This document shows, piece by piece, positions 24,915 to 38,214 of a stretch of 64,000 nucleotides of DNA. The position numbers and the translations under genes were made by a program. Under the pieces are notes generated by a model. The model searched no databases. It had not been told where the DNA came from and saw nothing but the letters and a program-made list of their open reading frames with translations. Within the stretch, counting starts at the first letter, position 1. Every line of letters starts with the position of its first letter. The DNA is taken from positions 372,001-436,000 of the forward strand of contig JAHRBC010000004.1 in NCBI GenBank assembly GCA_022702545.1, read 5' to 3'. The DNA comes from Phycomyces nitens. Its lineage: Eukaryota > Mucoromycota > Mucoromycetes > Mucorales > Phycomycetaceae.

Positions 24915-26541
24915 ATGCCCGATATACTACCATATATATTCCGTGGCCGATTAGCGATAACTATTATCCTATTGGCAGTTGCTCTTATATCTGTCAGTAC
25001 TGCCGCACCTATTGGTGAATTAGGAAGCAGCGACGAGAAAATTTCTGATATCGAGAGCTACCTTCTCCGTCATTTCACAAAGGCGCAGGTTGATGCATTC
25101 AAGACTCTCAAGACTGTTCTTCTCGCTTACCTTGCCCATGCAGCAACAGTTCGTGTCGATTCTAGTACAAAGATCCTGCCAAGTCTCTACAAACGACTTT
25201 CAGCATTAGCCTGGCCTACTAGTGGAGTTTATGAAGCATACGGTTCGATACACAAAGTCAATAATGCAGACGCAATATTTGGATTCAATAATATAGCGTA
25301 AGTGTATATATGTATATATAATTCTGGTAAGCCAAGTCTATGAATATTGATATATTTTATACAATTTCATTAGCAATGCTTCAGAGGAAAATAGTGTTCT
25401 CAAAGATTTTGAAGATACACCTTTAGTCCAGACTCAAGAAATGAATCATAGCGATAATGTTAGCCAGTTATGGAGGGGCGTACATAGAACAGTAAAAGTC
25501 GTCCGAAAAGATAACTATACCAAAGAAGAGATTGACAGGGCATTTGAAAAGTCAAATAGGCGGGATCACGACAATGTTATAACTTTCAAGAAAATATTCA
25601 AGAGTATACATCTGTATAAACAAAGACACGTCAGGAACTGTATTCTCAATGGAAGTCTATACATTGGAACCGACACTATCTTGGTTTCAAGGGACGGAAC
25701 TTCTGACCGGCTCGAGACTAAAGATATGACCATCACTGGCCCTGGAGCCAACTGCAAATATCAACTGCCTGTTCATCCAACATCTGTCCGCTACTTTCCC
25801 GAACCAATGCTTAGACAACTTGAACTGGCGCACGGTATACAAAACACCTTTTACTTTCAAATTGCTGTCTCGTTTATTCAACTATGCTATACGGTCTATG
25901 AATGCCTGGAAGGAAGTGGCCAAAAATGGTCCAAGATTATAATGATCATCTTCATGGCCATGTCAGCTTTTCAAACTCTATCAGCCTATGTATTGCCTAC
26001 TCAAGTAGCTGCATACAGTGTCAGCAGTATGGCTGAATTCACGAGTGAAAAGGACTATTTTAAGCATGATGATCTAAGCTATGTCCATCCTGTGGCACGA
26101 ACCCTTCTTCGATTTTTCCCAAAAAGCACAAAGAAGATCTTTATTGACCGAGAATCGATTCTCTATGATGTTATGTACAAGATTGGCTTGGAGGACGTGT
26201 CGATATGTGCCGTTATGAAAGAACCCAAAAAGAACGAGATGTCTGTTACATCGCAGAGTGTCGGGTATTGGGAAGCTGTTGTAATTGCAGTAAGTACGTG
26301 TATTTGGCTCTTGCTGGGACTCTGGCCGGGATATATGGCAGATACTATCACCGAATACCTTGTTCTGATCTGGATTTGTGCCGGTTTACCGTTTCTTTTA
26401 CTGCGTATCTTTCTGTTTGACCCAAGCTATATTATCGGATGGAAAACTTACCTTGTATTGTCAATTTTGTTGTTGCTGCCAGGTATGGGGCTGGTTATTG
26501 CCGCCACAACCTTTGGTTATGCTCTGGGATCTGACCCATAG
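24915..26541 (+). CDS. AAP/WPTSG family membrane protein, member 2
   Basis: Exons 24915-25297 and 25374-26541 give 516 residues, with the intron at the identical codon position and phase as member 1. The ATG at 24915 was chosen over an upstream in-frame TTG because it gives the same signal peptide as member 1 (hydrophobic core then STA-AP). Exon 2 differs from member 1 at scattered positions. Differences concentrate in exon 1 after the signal peptide (GELGSSDEKISDIESYLLRH) and in the linker just after the intron, the pattern expected if the membrane region is constrained and the mature N-terminus is freer to change. The frame is fully open, so it is not a decayed copy. Same predicted topology as member 1; function unknown. 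Confidence 0.85.
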
Positions 26542-26665
26542 ATCAATTGTCTTTGATATAAAAATTAATAAAGTATATAATATAATATGTTACATTTGTC
26601 CGTTTAACAAGTGATTATAGATTGAACAACTGATGAGGCTGGAATAATATTGACTAATTGGTACG

Positions 26666-29600
26666 TTTTGTAACCACCATTATAAGACATTTCTTTGCTT
26701 TATATTTATTCGTTTAATGTAACATTTTCTTTAAGAAATTAGAGTGTTTGGTGTGGCTCATTAGACATGTTTAGTGACCAACCTTTTTTTTGTTTACTTT
26801 AATTCATATTTGCCACCAATCTATACAAGAGCTTTCTATCCTTTCAAATGTTGAAATAAACCATACCAAGAGATTTTATAAAAATATAAAATAAACTATG
26901 TTTCAATTTTTGGGTGCATGCATTCAACAAAGCCTCATCTCATGTCTTTATTGGTTTTAATGCACAAAACTGTATAACAGAAAGGCGAATATATATAGTT
27001 TATAATGTTCCACGATTGTAACACGCGTTTTTTATTCAGCATTCCTGCTGATTCTCTCGATTTTGTCCACAGTTACTATAAATACATCATAACCCATGAA
27101 TATTTTCTCGGGAAAATAAGTAGTAAAGACAAGTAGTATAAATCAATTTGTTGGTTGTTCAATTGACAATAGCCTTTATAGTGAATTTGTTTGTTTGTTT
27201 TTGTGGCGGTTTATAGTTTATACTAATTGTCAGACAAAGCAATTGAACATCTTTATTATATTTTACCATAAAACTGGCAAAATGTTAGACTATATATGTC
27301 TCACAAGGTATGACAGGATTAAAGAAAAATCTAGATGATTTGAAATTAAAAATAATACCTAGAATCAATCATCTGCATTTGCGATCAACAGAATAATGAT
27401 TTTATAGACTATATTACTTGAACATGCAAGAGTTTCGATGCGGGTGCAATTGAAAATGTTTTTTAACAACAATGATACTACTCAAATGCAGTTTTATTCT
27501 TGACAAACTAGAAAGCCCTTTTTACGAATATTATAAAGGGTAGTGGCATATGGGTCACTCATGTGAATTACAGAATAACAAGATGCACACAAATAAATAA
27601 ATAAAAACCCTTTAATAAATGAGCCATAAAAAATTGAGATTAAACGAGGTATTTGCAGGACAAATATTAGGAATAAATTTTAGCAAGGACAATTCAAAAA
27701 ATGTCTCCACTCTAGAAACGCAGGCAATCCATTTACGAATCTATTCACAGCACAAGACCAGACAATACTAGACATAAACAAGATTGGGAATAGATATTTT
27801 GGATATAAGGAATGGCTCACCAAGGACAAATCAACTTTTGGAACTGGATCCTTCTGCCAACAAATAAAAATTCCTTGTTGCGATTTCCAAAGATGTGAAT
27901 GAATTATTGTTTAGGACTCGATATATTGATCTATGTTATGCGGGCTGTTTGATGATTATAACCTTGTCATGTTTCTCTGCTGAACAAGAAGCGTCCTGAT
28001 ATTTGTAAAGCGAGGTTGCATGAAACTCAATGGAAAAGAAACCATGGCTCTGGCAAAGTAAAGATTTCTTTCCAAAAAAAGGCCAATTTCTTACTGTACT
28101 AATCTTGTTTAAATCGGATTTTTTTCAAGAATGTCTGCACGGCGCAGAAGATTGATAGTGTGTTGGGACTCCATATTGCTGGATGAACAGTGTCATCTTA
28201 AGTTCTGTTCTCGCCATTTGTACACATTCATATAATGTATCAGCTTGCCAAAATCAAGACAAGGAATTTCATAGATGATTTTACAAAACTTGTGGTGGAT
28301 ATGGACCATTTTTTGTGTTTTTTATGTGTTTAATTGCATATTTGCCAATACAAAAACCCATTTACCATTCAGTCAATGGTAGATGACCATGGAATTTTAT
28401 CATCTTAGAGCAATAAACGTACATTGAATTTAAAGTGCCTACAAAAAGTAGTTATTTTGTACTGTTGTTGAGGGCATGGCTCTTTGGTCTTATTAATGAT
28501 GAGATGAGGGGACATTTAAAAAGAAAAAATGTGCTACACATACACAATAGGCATTTATTGCGCTAGCTCCAGTATTTGGCTGCCTCCTCAGATACCCAGT
28601 ATATGTTTATTTCGACTGTTATTTTTGTCTAAAGAATCTGGATGGACTACAGCAAACTGTCTGTATATAGCTGGTTTGGACTCCATCACAACTTCTCTTT
28701 TTACTCTCTCTTGAATATATGGTCTTGGGCAAATACATTATATTTTGTTTGAAAAGCACAGTGTCATTTTAATCCCGGCTCTTATAGACCTATATTGCTA
28801 AAAAAAACAAAAAGTTTCAAAGCTTAATACTGGATCTATATAATAAAGACTGATAATATTTCTCCAGAGTATCTTCCAGAATTGGTACAGGACTCAGTAC
28901 ACTTATCTTAAGAATGTTCAAAAGGTAGTCTAATTAAATAAATCATCTATACTGCTGCAAAAAAAATATTAGAATTTAAAAAATCCATTATTTTATTATT
29001 TAAAGCCGCCTTTTTAACGTTGCGGTTATTGCACATTCACTGCAGAGGCTTTTAAGTCGGGAGATTCAAAAGAGAACCGGGAAATTAAGCTTTTAGGTGA
29101 CCGTGGGCTTATGAAAAACTGTGACACTCTAAAAGGCATCTTTTTAAAATTGTATTATTGTGATTGATACAATGAATAGATACCAGACTGGCTACTTATT
29201 TTGCAAGTACCAAAGAACTTTTGGTCCAACTATACTATCAACTCTCTATGAATTTCTTGGACAATGCTAATACTGATCGGTAAAGGTTTTCATTATCGCT
29301 TGACGTTATTTTGGTACAAGCCTATTATATGTATATCTATATTACATGAGGTTTTAATATGAGCTTTGATATATTCTATTAACGTGTTATTGACGCTTTA
29401 CAACCAAATGCAGTTAATATTAAAATAACAAGTACACTAAATTATATTTGATATACCATCTATTGTTCACCATTATATGGTAATTATTGCTAGTATGTAA
29501 ATGTGCTAAACATATTTATCATAGTTTCATATTATGCCTTGGAGAAGTATAAATTCTTAGAGCCCATTCTAAACATATAGCTGAAATAGCAATACTAGCT

Positions 29601-32111
29601 ATAAAAAGCTTTGTCTAATCATAAATTTGTAATAGGTCCCATTGAGCATTTGTTCTTTTATAAAACAAAATGTTTATTGAGAGTATTACTCAAAAATATC
29701 GTTTGCTTTATTAATCTTGGACAAAGGCCCTACCAGACGAGTGGCCTAATGGACCGATACATGTTATAAAGTGTTTATTTCCAGTATAATATAATATTAC
29801 TCGAAAAAAAAGATCTAGAATATTATCTCTCGTACTGATTATGAAGCTTCTTTGAGCCAAAGTACAATAAAGAGCCCTAGATGCTTCTTTAAAACTTGCA
29901 AATTGGCAAGATAGTATGTGGATAAAATGAGTGTAAATAAATCAAGTACATCCTTGTCAAATTGTAGACGTAATTATTAATATTTGTAGATAAGGAATCA
30001 TAGTCAACAAATACATGGTTATAAAAGTATACTTGCCCATTTAAAGGAATAAGTTGACACAAATAAATATTTCTTGACTTTATTTTTTTATACGCAATGA
30101 ATACAAAATACAAGAAAAAGTTCAAAAGCATTATGGTTTAAAAAGCATGATATATTTAAAGGGTAATATTTGTATAACAAGTGTGATATATAACCAGAAT
30201 AATGGAACATATTCTACTCTAAATACCACAAGATGAAACCCAAAGAAAGAGTTAATGGTGTTCAATGTACCCAGACAAAAATATACAATATTATATATTA
30301 CTAATATATTACATTACATGACACCAACCCATCAGTTCAATTGGTGTATAGAGCCATATTACCTAGTGTGAAAGACATTTTTGAAAGAACAGGGCAAGTT
30401 TTAACAGTTTTATGAATTATTATGCACCATTTCCAAGAAAAAGAGAGACATTTAAACAATAAAATATGTCTTTAACACTTGTTATTTTATGAATCGACAT
30501 TCCAAACCTTTATTTTCAAGATTTCTTATATAGTGAAACAGAATGCTGACATCTTAATTTGTGGCTTCTTTGTGGCTAAGGTAAGATACGAAAAAAAGTG
30601 AGTTTAACAAGGGTGGTAAGTGTATTAAATGTAAGCTCTACGTCAAATGAATTCATTTTTTCTCGATAATTTTGTATTGAAACCAGACCTATTATGCTTT
30701 TGAGCCACCCTTGTCTTTTACTTGTCTTTTTTCAAATCATTACAGAAATCAAAAAGTGAATTTTTATCTAGTGCACCACTTGGGCCTCGAGATTAATTCA
30801 TTGAAATAGGAGATACGGGAATCAATCCATGTGAGTCTCCGATTGGGTTAAAGATGACCAAGGTAGCACATTATGTGAACCGAGTTTCTGATCCATCTAT
30901 TGCCCTACCAACCAGTTTTATTGGATAAGTGTTGTACAATATCAGAGTCTTGAAAATCTCAAGGATATATCTTTTAAACAAGGTTCCCTTTGACCCCCTT
31001 TATTTTCATACGTTGCAAAACATATAGCAAACTATGGATATAATGGCGTTTTGAACAAAGCCCTTTGGGGGATCACTTGATCAAGCCATCACCTATAAAC
31101 TATAGTTTTAATTGCCAATATGCTTCTTAATTACTCGAATATAAAACTTCAACCCTTGCTGATCAAAATGAGCCCTCGACCTCTCTAACAAAATATAAAC
31201 ATCCAAATAATAAACCAAGCCAATAATAGCTGGGCCAGAAATCTAGAATCTTGATCAACTACAGTAAAACGGACGAGGTCTAGAAATTTTCGTCAAATAA
31301 AGAGGAATACCAACAGTGAAGACATGTCCGCTTATGGCCACAGATGCCGTAAGGAATATATACACCAATAAAGCTTCCGTATACCATTTCCATCTCTGAG
31401 GAACCAATCCAGAACTACCCTGGTCGTACGATTTTTACTGTGTAGGTGTAGCATATGGAGAGTATTGGTATCTTTCTATGATTTAGATTGTCCTTGGAAG
31501 AACGGCCAGTCATAGTTCTCTTCAGAACAAGAGGGTCGGAAAACTAAAACTACAAGCCTCCACTGTTGGTTACACGGCTAAATATAACCATCCATTAATA
31601 TGCTTTACCAGCTAATACATCTTCTAATCCCAAGGAGAGCAATTCAAATCCGGAGAGCAAGTGCAGTAATCTTTGTTTTACCACCAGATTTTTAATGTAT
31701 AGATGTATATAGTAAATATGTAACAGAATAGCTAAAAATACTAATTAAATACAAGATTAATTTGACTATTGTTTCTAGATATCTGGTAAAAATGATGAAT
31801 GGATCTCAAAGCAATTAATGGAGAGTAAAAAGAAGTATGGGTAAAGATCCAATAGATGTTCTCGATTTCTTTTGTATTTTTAGTATATTACTAGAAATAC
31901 TTTAGACTTGTAAAATTAACATCGCTTGGTTGGTAATGAGGTGTACAGAATTTTAAGCCTTCGTCGCACCCAAGACGTACAGTAAGCCCATAGATCGCGG
32001 AAGCTGTAAAAATTTAAAGGTCTGTTGGTGCTCATATTTATATATATATATACATCCCCAGTGGGTGGTGCTGCCGATCGAGTTTTGCCTCTTTCTCTTA
32101 CTCGACATCTA
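26666..32111. other. Long gene-free, AT-rich stretch
   Basis: About 5.4 kb without a supported gene. Open frames are short and dispersed (28529-28714, 29889-30131). The segment around 27600-28200 and the G/C-richer patch at about 29010-29120 look like decayed mobile or coding sequence but show no motif I can name. The last ~150 bases before 32112 contain an ATATATA run and would be the promoter of family member 3. Confidence 0.5.
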
Positions 32112-33702
32112 ATGCATTTTCTCTATCTTCAATCCATACCGCCCAACAGAATTCTCCTGGGTGTTGGGAGTGTCATATTGCTCATGTTACCATTCGGCTC
32201 TGCAGCCCCAACAGATATCGAAATGTTTCCAGATTCTCGCTTTACAGAGACTCAATTTATCATTTTCCAAGTCATAAAAACCATTCTTTTCGCTTATGTG
32301 ACCCACATCATGACAGTTAGACCCGACGGAAGTGCGACATTTTTATCTGCAGTATACAAACGGCTATGCTCCTTAGCTTGGCCTACAAGTGGTGTTCATG
32401 AGGCTTTTGGGTCGATTATCAAAGTATATAGATCAAATTCAATTCTTGGAATAGATCACATCAGGTAATTGTCAGCTAAATAGAGCACATTAAACATTTA
32501 GGTATCGTCTACGGTTTATTAATACCTTTTTATTGCCTTTATTTTATAGCAAACACATTAGCATAAAAGCTGCAGAAGTTCCTGGGTACTTTTCTACCTA
32601 CCAGCATTCTCCACCAACAGTTGCGGATCCTACAGAAACAAGTCTAAGCAATCCAACCATGCGAACATTCTACTCACGAAACAGGTGGTCAGATGTGCTA
32701 GAAAAATCGATTTCACCTTATTACAACGGAGAACACGACAATGTATCCCATCTAGCCAGAATCTTAGAAACAATGGGCCCCACCAAAGCCAGAAAAGTGA
32801 AGCATTGCATTCTCAATGGCAACCTTTACATTGGATTCAATCGTCTGAACGAGATGGACGGCCAGCCAGTCCGTCGTCCCAGAACAGAAGACATGAGAGT
32901 AGCTGGGTCAGGATCTGTTTGTCTCTATCAAGTTCCGGTTCACCCAACCCTTGTTCGTTATCTTCCTCATAGTATGATTGACGAACTCCAGCAAGCCTAC
33001 TTTATAGAGGAGACCTGCTATACCCAAATATTTATGTCCGTCATTCAGATGGCTTACACAGTTTACGAATGCGTTATTGACTCGGGCGATAGATGGTTTA
33101 AGATTGTCCTGATTGTATTTATGGTCATGTCTTTTTTCCAGACTCTGTCAGCCATCATATTACCTACCCAGGTTGCAGCATACAGCATCCATTGCCTGAG
33201 AGAAGGCGAGCGAATCGATCCTTTGGAGTTCCAAAACCCAAACAGTACACCACCCTCCGCCAGTGGTTTTATGAAGTATATGCCAAGCATTCTTCGAAAG
33301 AGTTTCGAAGAACGCGACACAATTGCCTATGATGTTTTACAAAAGAGCGAGATGGATTCTGGAACAATATCAGTCGTGCTTGGAGACCATATCAACAATG
33401 GAATCAGCATAACATCTCAGCCAGCCGGGTGGTGGGAAGCCGTGGTGATTGTGGCGAGTACGCTTGTGCCATTTATGTTGGGTTTCTGGGCTGGATATGA
33501 GGTCAAAACTTTGACGGAATGGTTGGTGGTGGCATGGATTGGCTTTTCTGGATTCTTTACTATAATACGGGTCTTTTTGTTTGATCCAAATTTCATGACT
33601 AATACTCTAGTCTGTTTTCTTTTTACTATATTCCTTGTGCTTCCAGGGTTAGCATTGGTTCTAGCCTCTACTATCACAGGTTACAAGCTATTTATTCTAT
33701 AA
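32112..33702 (+). CDS. AAP/WPTSG family membrane protein, member 3
   Basis: Exons 32112-32464 and 32550-33702 give 501 residues; the intron is in the same position and phase (after two bases of the codon following the block ILGIDHI) as members 1 and 2. The signal peptide ends GSA-AP. Block 1 is conserved (TILFAYVTHIMTVRPDGSAT ... SLAWPTSGVHEAFGSI), as is block 2 (KHCILNGNLYIGFNRL, CLYQVPVHPTLVRYLPHSMI). The YTVYECVIDSGDRWFKIVLI segment and the TQVAAYSI motif after the second helix are kept. The C-terminal helices start at GWWEAVVIVASTLVPFMLGF. It is clearly diverged from members 1 and 2, so it represents an older copy. Intact frame. Function unknown. Confidence 0.83.
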
Positions 33703-33908
33703 AGTAGAAACTTATTTATATGCATTAACCTTTAACTGTATAATATTAATATATATATATTTATATATAATAAAGAAATATCTTTAATAATAATAATACA
33801 TCTTTATACTTTTACCTTTAATGTAGTGCATATTACTTCCAAAAACAACGACGCTTATTAAGCGGTCAAATAAATTCAAAGGTAGAAAGTAATGTATTTT
33901 ATTATATA

Positions 33909-34835
33909 TGGTTACTATAAAAGTATCGAGCGATTGCAAGATTTATTCAAGGTGTATATTAAAGAAGTGTATTTACATTGATCTTATTCTTAATGTATAC
34001 AACCAATCGATCTATGAATCTATCATTACAAAGTATACCTTGTGTAGTCTGTGCAATAAAGCCAAGCCATTTATTCAATAAGTTATAAGACTATATTTAT
34101 ACTTTTCTAAAGCTATAAGTGTATTATGTATGAAAGAACAATACTTATCTCACACTCTCTTGTAATTATCTACTCTTTGGTCAGAGCACCTCTCAACTGT
34201 TTTGGTATCACAGGTTGGATTAACTTTGACTCCATATTACCGCCCAGTATATTTTAGATGTTCTCCTTTGGACTCAAGTCAGAACTTTATGATGGCCAGT
34301 CAGGAGCATGTTAAGTTTGTCTTTATATATTTCTGACATTGGAGCTCCATGTAATATAGAAAATGAAAATGAAAATGAAAAAAGTATGGCAACAAGTATT
34401 GTATGTAATTGACAGACTTGATAGTTTGCTTTTTCTCTATCAAGTTGATTTTCTTTGAATGTAGAATGCACTTTTATGTCAACAACTAGACATTTGAGAA
34501 AAAAGTGATCCATTGTATCTGCTTTTGTTTAGCCTTGTTCGAGTCTTTAATTTATTATCTCGCTACCTTTCTTTCACTTTCAATAGTATCTTTTTTATTA
34601 TTATTATTATTTGGGGGGTTTGGTTTGAGTGAATAGTGTCAACTAAACCGACATTGAATTCGAAATTGCAAGTAGCTTTGATAGAGAAAACAATAGTAAC
34701 AAATAGTTGCAAAGTAATTATTTCATTTATTTTTGTGCGTTGGCTAAGGCAAGAAATAGATTGGTATTTTTGTTACTGGCAGGACATTGAGTAGATTGAG
34801 CATAAAAAAGTAATCTCAATTGGAATCTACTACAT
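33909..34835 (-). mobile_element. Tc1-derived repeat, copy A (degenerate)
   Basis: About 0.9 kb nearly identical to both arms of the palindrome at 61013-62768. On the minus strand near 34270-34310 it retains a degraded DDE-end of a Tc1/mariner transposase, recognisable as PDWPS-stop-SPDLNPKENI. The minus-strand frame 34274-34513 belongs to this relic in a shifted frame. Non-functional as a transposase source. Confidence 0.75.
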
Positions 34836-35083
34836 TAGAACCAAAGACTGTTTTTTTATGTTTTATTTAAAACACAGGAAAAACTGTAAAAACAACATTA
34901 GCAGAAAAAGAAGAAGAAAAAAAGAGGAATGAATTAGCATGAGTTGATGATTAGCTACAGATGTAAAGAATCTATTATTATTTTGAGTGTAGAAACCCAG
35001 TAGACACTATAAAGATCCTATTACCATAAAAGGTAAGCGACGAGTTGCACGTATTTCTTAATTTTCTATACCGTGTAATATAC

Positions 35084-35300
35084 TGGGGTATGACTTAGCT
35101 GGTTAAGACGTTGGATTTCCAAGGTCTAGGTCCGGGGTTCGATTCTCGGGCTTGGAAATTGTGGAGCTGAAAATTCTTAATCAGCTGGGTGGTACGTCGG
35201 GGCAGTACCTGGGACTTTGTCAGAGATCCCAGCTTGGACTTCGGTGGCTACGAAGATTCCAATATGGCAGACCAAATCAGTACTGTTTTGTTTTTGTTTT
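35084..35300 (+). repeat. tRNA-derived SINE-like unit
   Basis: A tRNA-like head shows a box A (TAGCTGGTTAAGACG, 35096-35110) and a box B (GGTTCGATTCTC, 35136-35147) at tRNA spacing, but no pairing acceptor stem. It is followed by a non-tRNA body and a T-rich tail (TTTTGTTTTTGTTTTT at about 35285-35300). This is the architecture of a polymerase III-driven SINE rather than a working tRNA gene. Confidence 0.5.
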
Positions 35301-35749
35301 TAATTTAAATTTTTATTTGTCGTTTTAGATCTAGGTTGTTCTTCCAATGCTATAATACAGTCCATATTGGTCAAACCCACTGGGAATCGTAAACGAGGAT
35401 AGAAAGATAGATGCTTTTTTATTCAATGAAATATTGTCCTCTTTTATATCTTTTCTAAACCTACTCAGCCATCATAAATGTCTGACACTTTGGTGGCCTC
35501 AAAGGTTCCAATCTACTAAGAATGAGAGCTTAGTAGACTACTGCTATTGTTTATTTTATTTTATTTTTTATTTTTCAAATATATTTATTAGGGGGTTTCA
35601 TTGATTTTATTTTCCAAGTTTTATTTATTAGCAATCAGTACTTTGAAAATCTGTTATTGAACCCCCCTTTTTAATCGGTTTTAGTATTCTATCCAAAGAA
35701 TATTTTACAGTGTTCATGGTGTCAAATTACTACTTTAAATTGTTCTAAT

Positions 35750-35950
35750 GTCCTTGTAGTTAGAATATCTGTTGTATAATAATCGGTTATCACTTGGTAT
35801 GAGATGTATGAGGGCTTGGTGTATAACTATTCAGACATTAGCTTGCCATGTATTTGCAAAGAATAGCCAGAGATCGGTTGTAGAGTTTGGACTTTATTCA
35901 GCTGGGTGTGTATATCTCAAGGTATACAAAACCACGGAACTTGGTTACAC
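35750..35950 (+). repeat. LTR-like repeat, copy 1 (diverged)
   Basis: Shares an ordered set of blocks with 37384-37600: TCGGTTAT, GGTGTATAACT/GGTGTGTAACT, GAGATCGGTTGT, ACT..CAGCTG..GTGTGTATA. Degenerate; probably a solo LTR or similar terminal repeat. Confidence 0.5.
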
Positions 35951-37186
35951 TTTTAGACTGGTATTGAATAGTCATTCAAACTCGTTAACGGAGTACAATA
36001 TTACAACTGCATTGTCCAAAAGTTACACTTCTTTACTGCTTTTACGTGGATTGTTTTATTGCTTTCCTTTACATGCTTTATTATGGGTTTGTATTGGAGG
36101 ATGTCAAAGGCTCCCAGACTCTCATGTGATCTCAGGAATCACGGGATATCTCATTGGCCAACCCAGGCTCGCGTCATCACAGCAATCAAAAAATAATAAT
36201 AAGTAAGCCTTTGGTGTGGGAAGAAACAAGACGCCTTTTTTCCCACTCACCTCTTGCTTTGACACGCTGCTCCGGTAAGTAATGTAGTACTCTAATGAGC
36301 TGAATGCTACATAATTTTTGTTCATTGGTTTGCAATGACTAACATATTGACATGCGGACTTTGTTTTTAACCACTTTTTTACTTGGACTACTCTGTTAAT
36401 CTGTAAGTAATGTCAAAAGTCAAAACATCCCAATTCAAAACTCATAAACTTTTATTCAATAGTATGCTCCTCCCTGGTTCTGCCTATAAGACGTCCCTGC
36501 CTTGGACTTGATAACTCGCTATCAAGTTTCGTTGGCAACAGATGGGGAAGTTCAATGATTCGAGGCAGTTCAGTCGCCTTGAGATTGGCATCCGAGCGTT
36601 TCAGTGACGAAGCTATCTCTTGGCAACCAAACCAACTCAGCCTGTGCGAGAGGCACTTCTGTGCCTGGGGTATGGCTGTCTTCTCAAGTTGGGACATTCA
36701 ATTCCAAAGCCTGAGTAGGGATTTCAGCCCTGAGTCTGGTATATGGCCGTTGTGATATCTGGCCAATCTCTTACTGTCCGGCAATCAATATTGTGACAGT
36801 GTATAAAGTCCTACTTTATTCAAGCCTCCAATCTCTCGTGGTCGGTTAATGGAACCAGGTGCTGCGAAGATGTGCTTGTCAGGATTTTGGCTGAACGTCT
36901 TTAGGCCATTATCTTGCGCTGGAAACAATGTTCAATTCTCGCCCGTAGCCCCCCTGGGCTACAAGACTATATTGATCGTTCTTGGTTGTACTACTCTAGT
37001 AGCTATACCCAAGAGCACTTTGATAATGTTAATCCAGAGAATGTAAAATCGCGTTTAGATGAAACGAAAGAGGCGGGGTCTCGTAACTGAATATAGCCTT
37101 TGTTGCTTAAAACAGTGAGGAATAGCCCTAGTCTTTTGAATTTTGTTGTTCTTTTGAACATCCCGTCTCGGTCTATAGTTGACTTT

Positions 37187-37257
37187 TGGTTGACTTGACA
37201 GGTGGTTTTCCGGCCTTGGTTGGGAGATCGTGAGTTCGAATCTCACAGAGACTTTTA
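37187..37257 (+). repeat. tRNA-like sequence with box B
   Basis: GTGAGTTCGAATCTCAC forms a T-arm with a consensus-like box B, preceded at tRNA distance by TGGTTGACTTGACAGG resembling box A and followed by TTTT. No matching acceptor stem is evident, so a SINE head or tRNA relic is more likely than a gene. Confidence 0.4.
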
Positions 37258-37383
37258 GATAGTTCTATTCTCTAAATATTCCTGAGGTAGATTAGGGTTT
37301 TAGGGAACTAGTAGATACTGCGAGAGTGTTATTTATTAAAGAAAGAATATTATGGTGGTTTATATACTTATTATTCTAATTCC

Positions 37384-37600
37384 CTTTTAATGTAACGTCT
37401 ATTGTGTAATGGTCGGTTATAACTGTTGAAGTGTGAAGTGTACGTGTGCCTGGTGTGTAACTGCTCCTGAGATGTTAACCTGCCAGGGTCATTAGCAAAG
37501 AGGAACCGGAGATCGGTTGTGGAGTCTGTATTTCACTCAGCTGTGGTGTGTATACCACAATTCCTATCTTTGTCTGATTTAATATTCATACAGACTCATA
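37384..37600 (+). repeat. LTR-like repeat, copy 2
   Basis: Its block GTGTAATGGTCGGTTA, a segment AGTGTACGTGTGCCTGGTGT and TGAGATGTTAA recur in inverted orientation at about 38215-38390 and, more diverged, at 35750-35950. A short gag-like start lies about 100 bases downstream. Confidence 0.55.
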
Positions 37601-37702
37601 CCAAGATTAAGGACAATTGATTTAAACCTCACGAAATAAAGAGTCAGTACCATAATCTTTTTATTTAATTTTTCACGGCGCTCTTCTCATTCGAAGCATA
37701 CC

Positions 37703-37867
37703 ATGTCCCAACAAAGCAACAGCGAACTCCTCAATCGACAGAAGAAGCTTTTATCTTATCAAAAAGGATATATAATTAGTGGGACTTGTAAGAGTGGATC
37801 ATCACTAGCTACATCAGAGGAAAATGATACACCCTTACAGACAGTATACACACCACTCAAAAGATAG
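37703..37867 (+). pseudogene. Possible gag N-terminal fragment
   Basis: A 54-codon frame beginning MSQQSNSELLNRQKKLLSYQ sits downstream of LTR-like copy 2 after a leader. Position and composition suit the start of a retrotransposon gag that has been truncated; nothing of pol is seen. Weak call. Confidence 0.25.
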
Positions 37868-38214
37868 AGATATATGGTGATGAAGAAGGAATAGTTACAA
37901 TTATCAAAATTATATTTACACAGTAAGGTATACTAAAATATGGTATTAAACATAATTAGAACTTTATAATATTTTATCATCTAATAAATTAAAATAAAAT
38001 AAAACTATAGTAGGTGAATACGTTCATGGAATCGAAATCATGTCAACTGGAAAGAGATAGTATATACACATATTAATATGCTTAATAATGTCATTAAAGT
38101 CTTGAATAATAAGTTTACTCAAAGCACAATTAAAGTAGTCTGAGATAGCATTAGACCAAGACTACTTGGATTATAAACAAGTGACAATATGCTGTCTAGT
38201 TTAATGAATCAAAA

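Larger units (their letters stand above)
21930..26665. repeat. Tandem duplication of a ~2.5 kb gene unit
   Basis: The stretch about 21930-24140 recurs at about 24455-26665, offset by roughly 2521-2525 bases, covering upstream flank, both exons, intron and 3' flank. About 310 bases between the units (24140-24455) are not shared. Coding sequence is nearly identical in exon 2; flanks are more diverged. Confidence 0.92.

Noticed and set aside
34274..34513. 79-residue frame repeated at 61384-61623 and in part at 62159-62359
   Set aside because: Identity is due to the repeat copies A, B and C; the frame is an out-of-phase remnant next to a degraded Tc1 transposase end, not a conserved small gene.
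35084..35155. Functional tRNA gene
   Set aside because: Box A and B are present but acceptor stem pairing is missing; SINE-like interpretation preferred.
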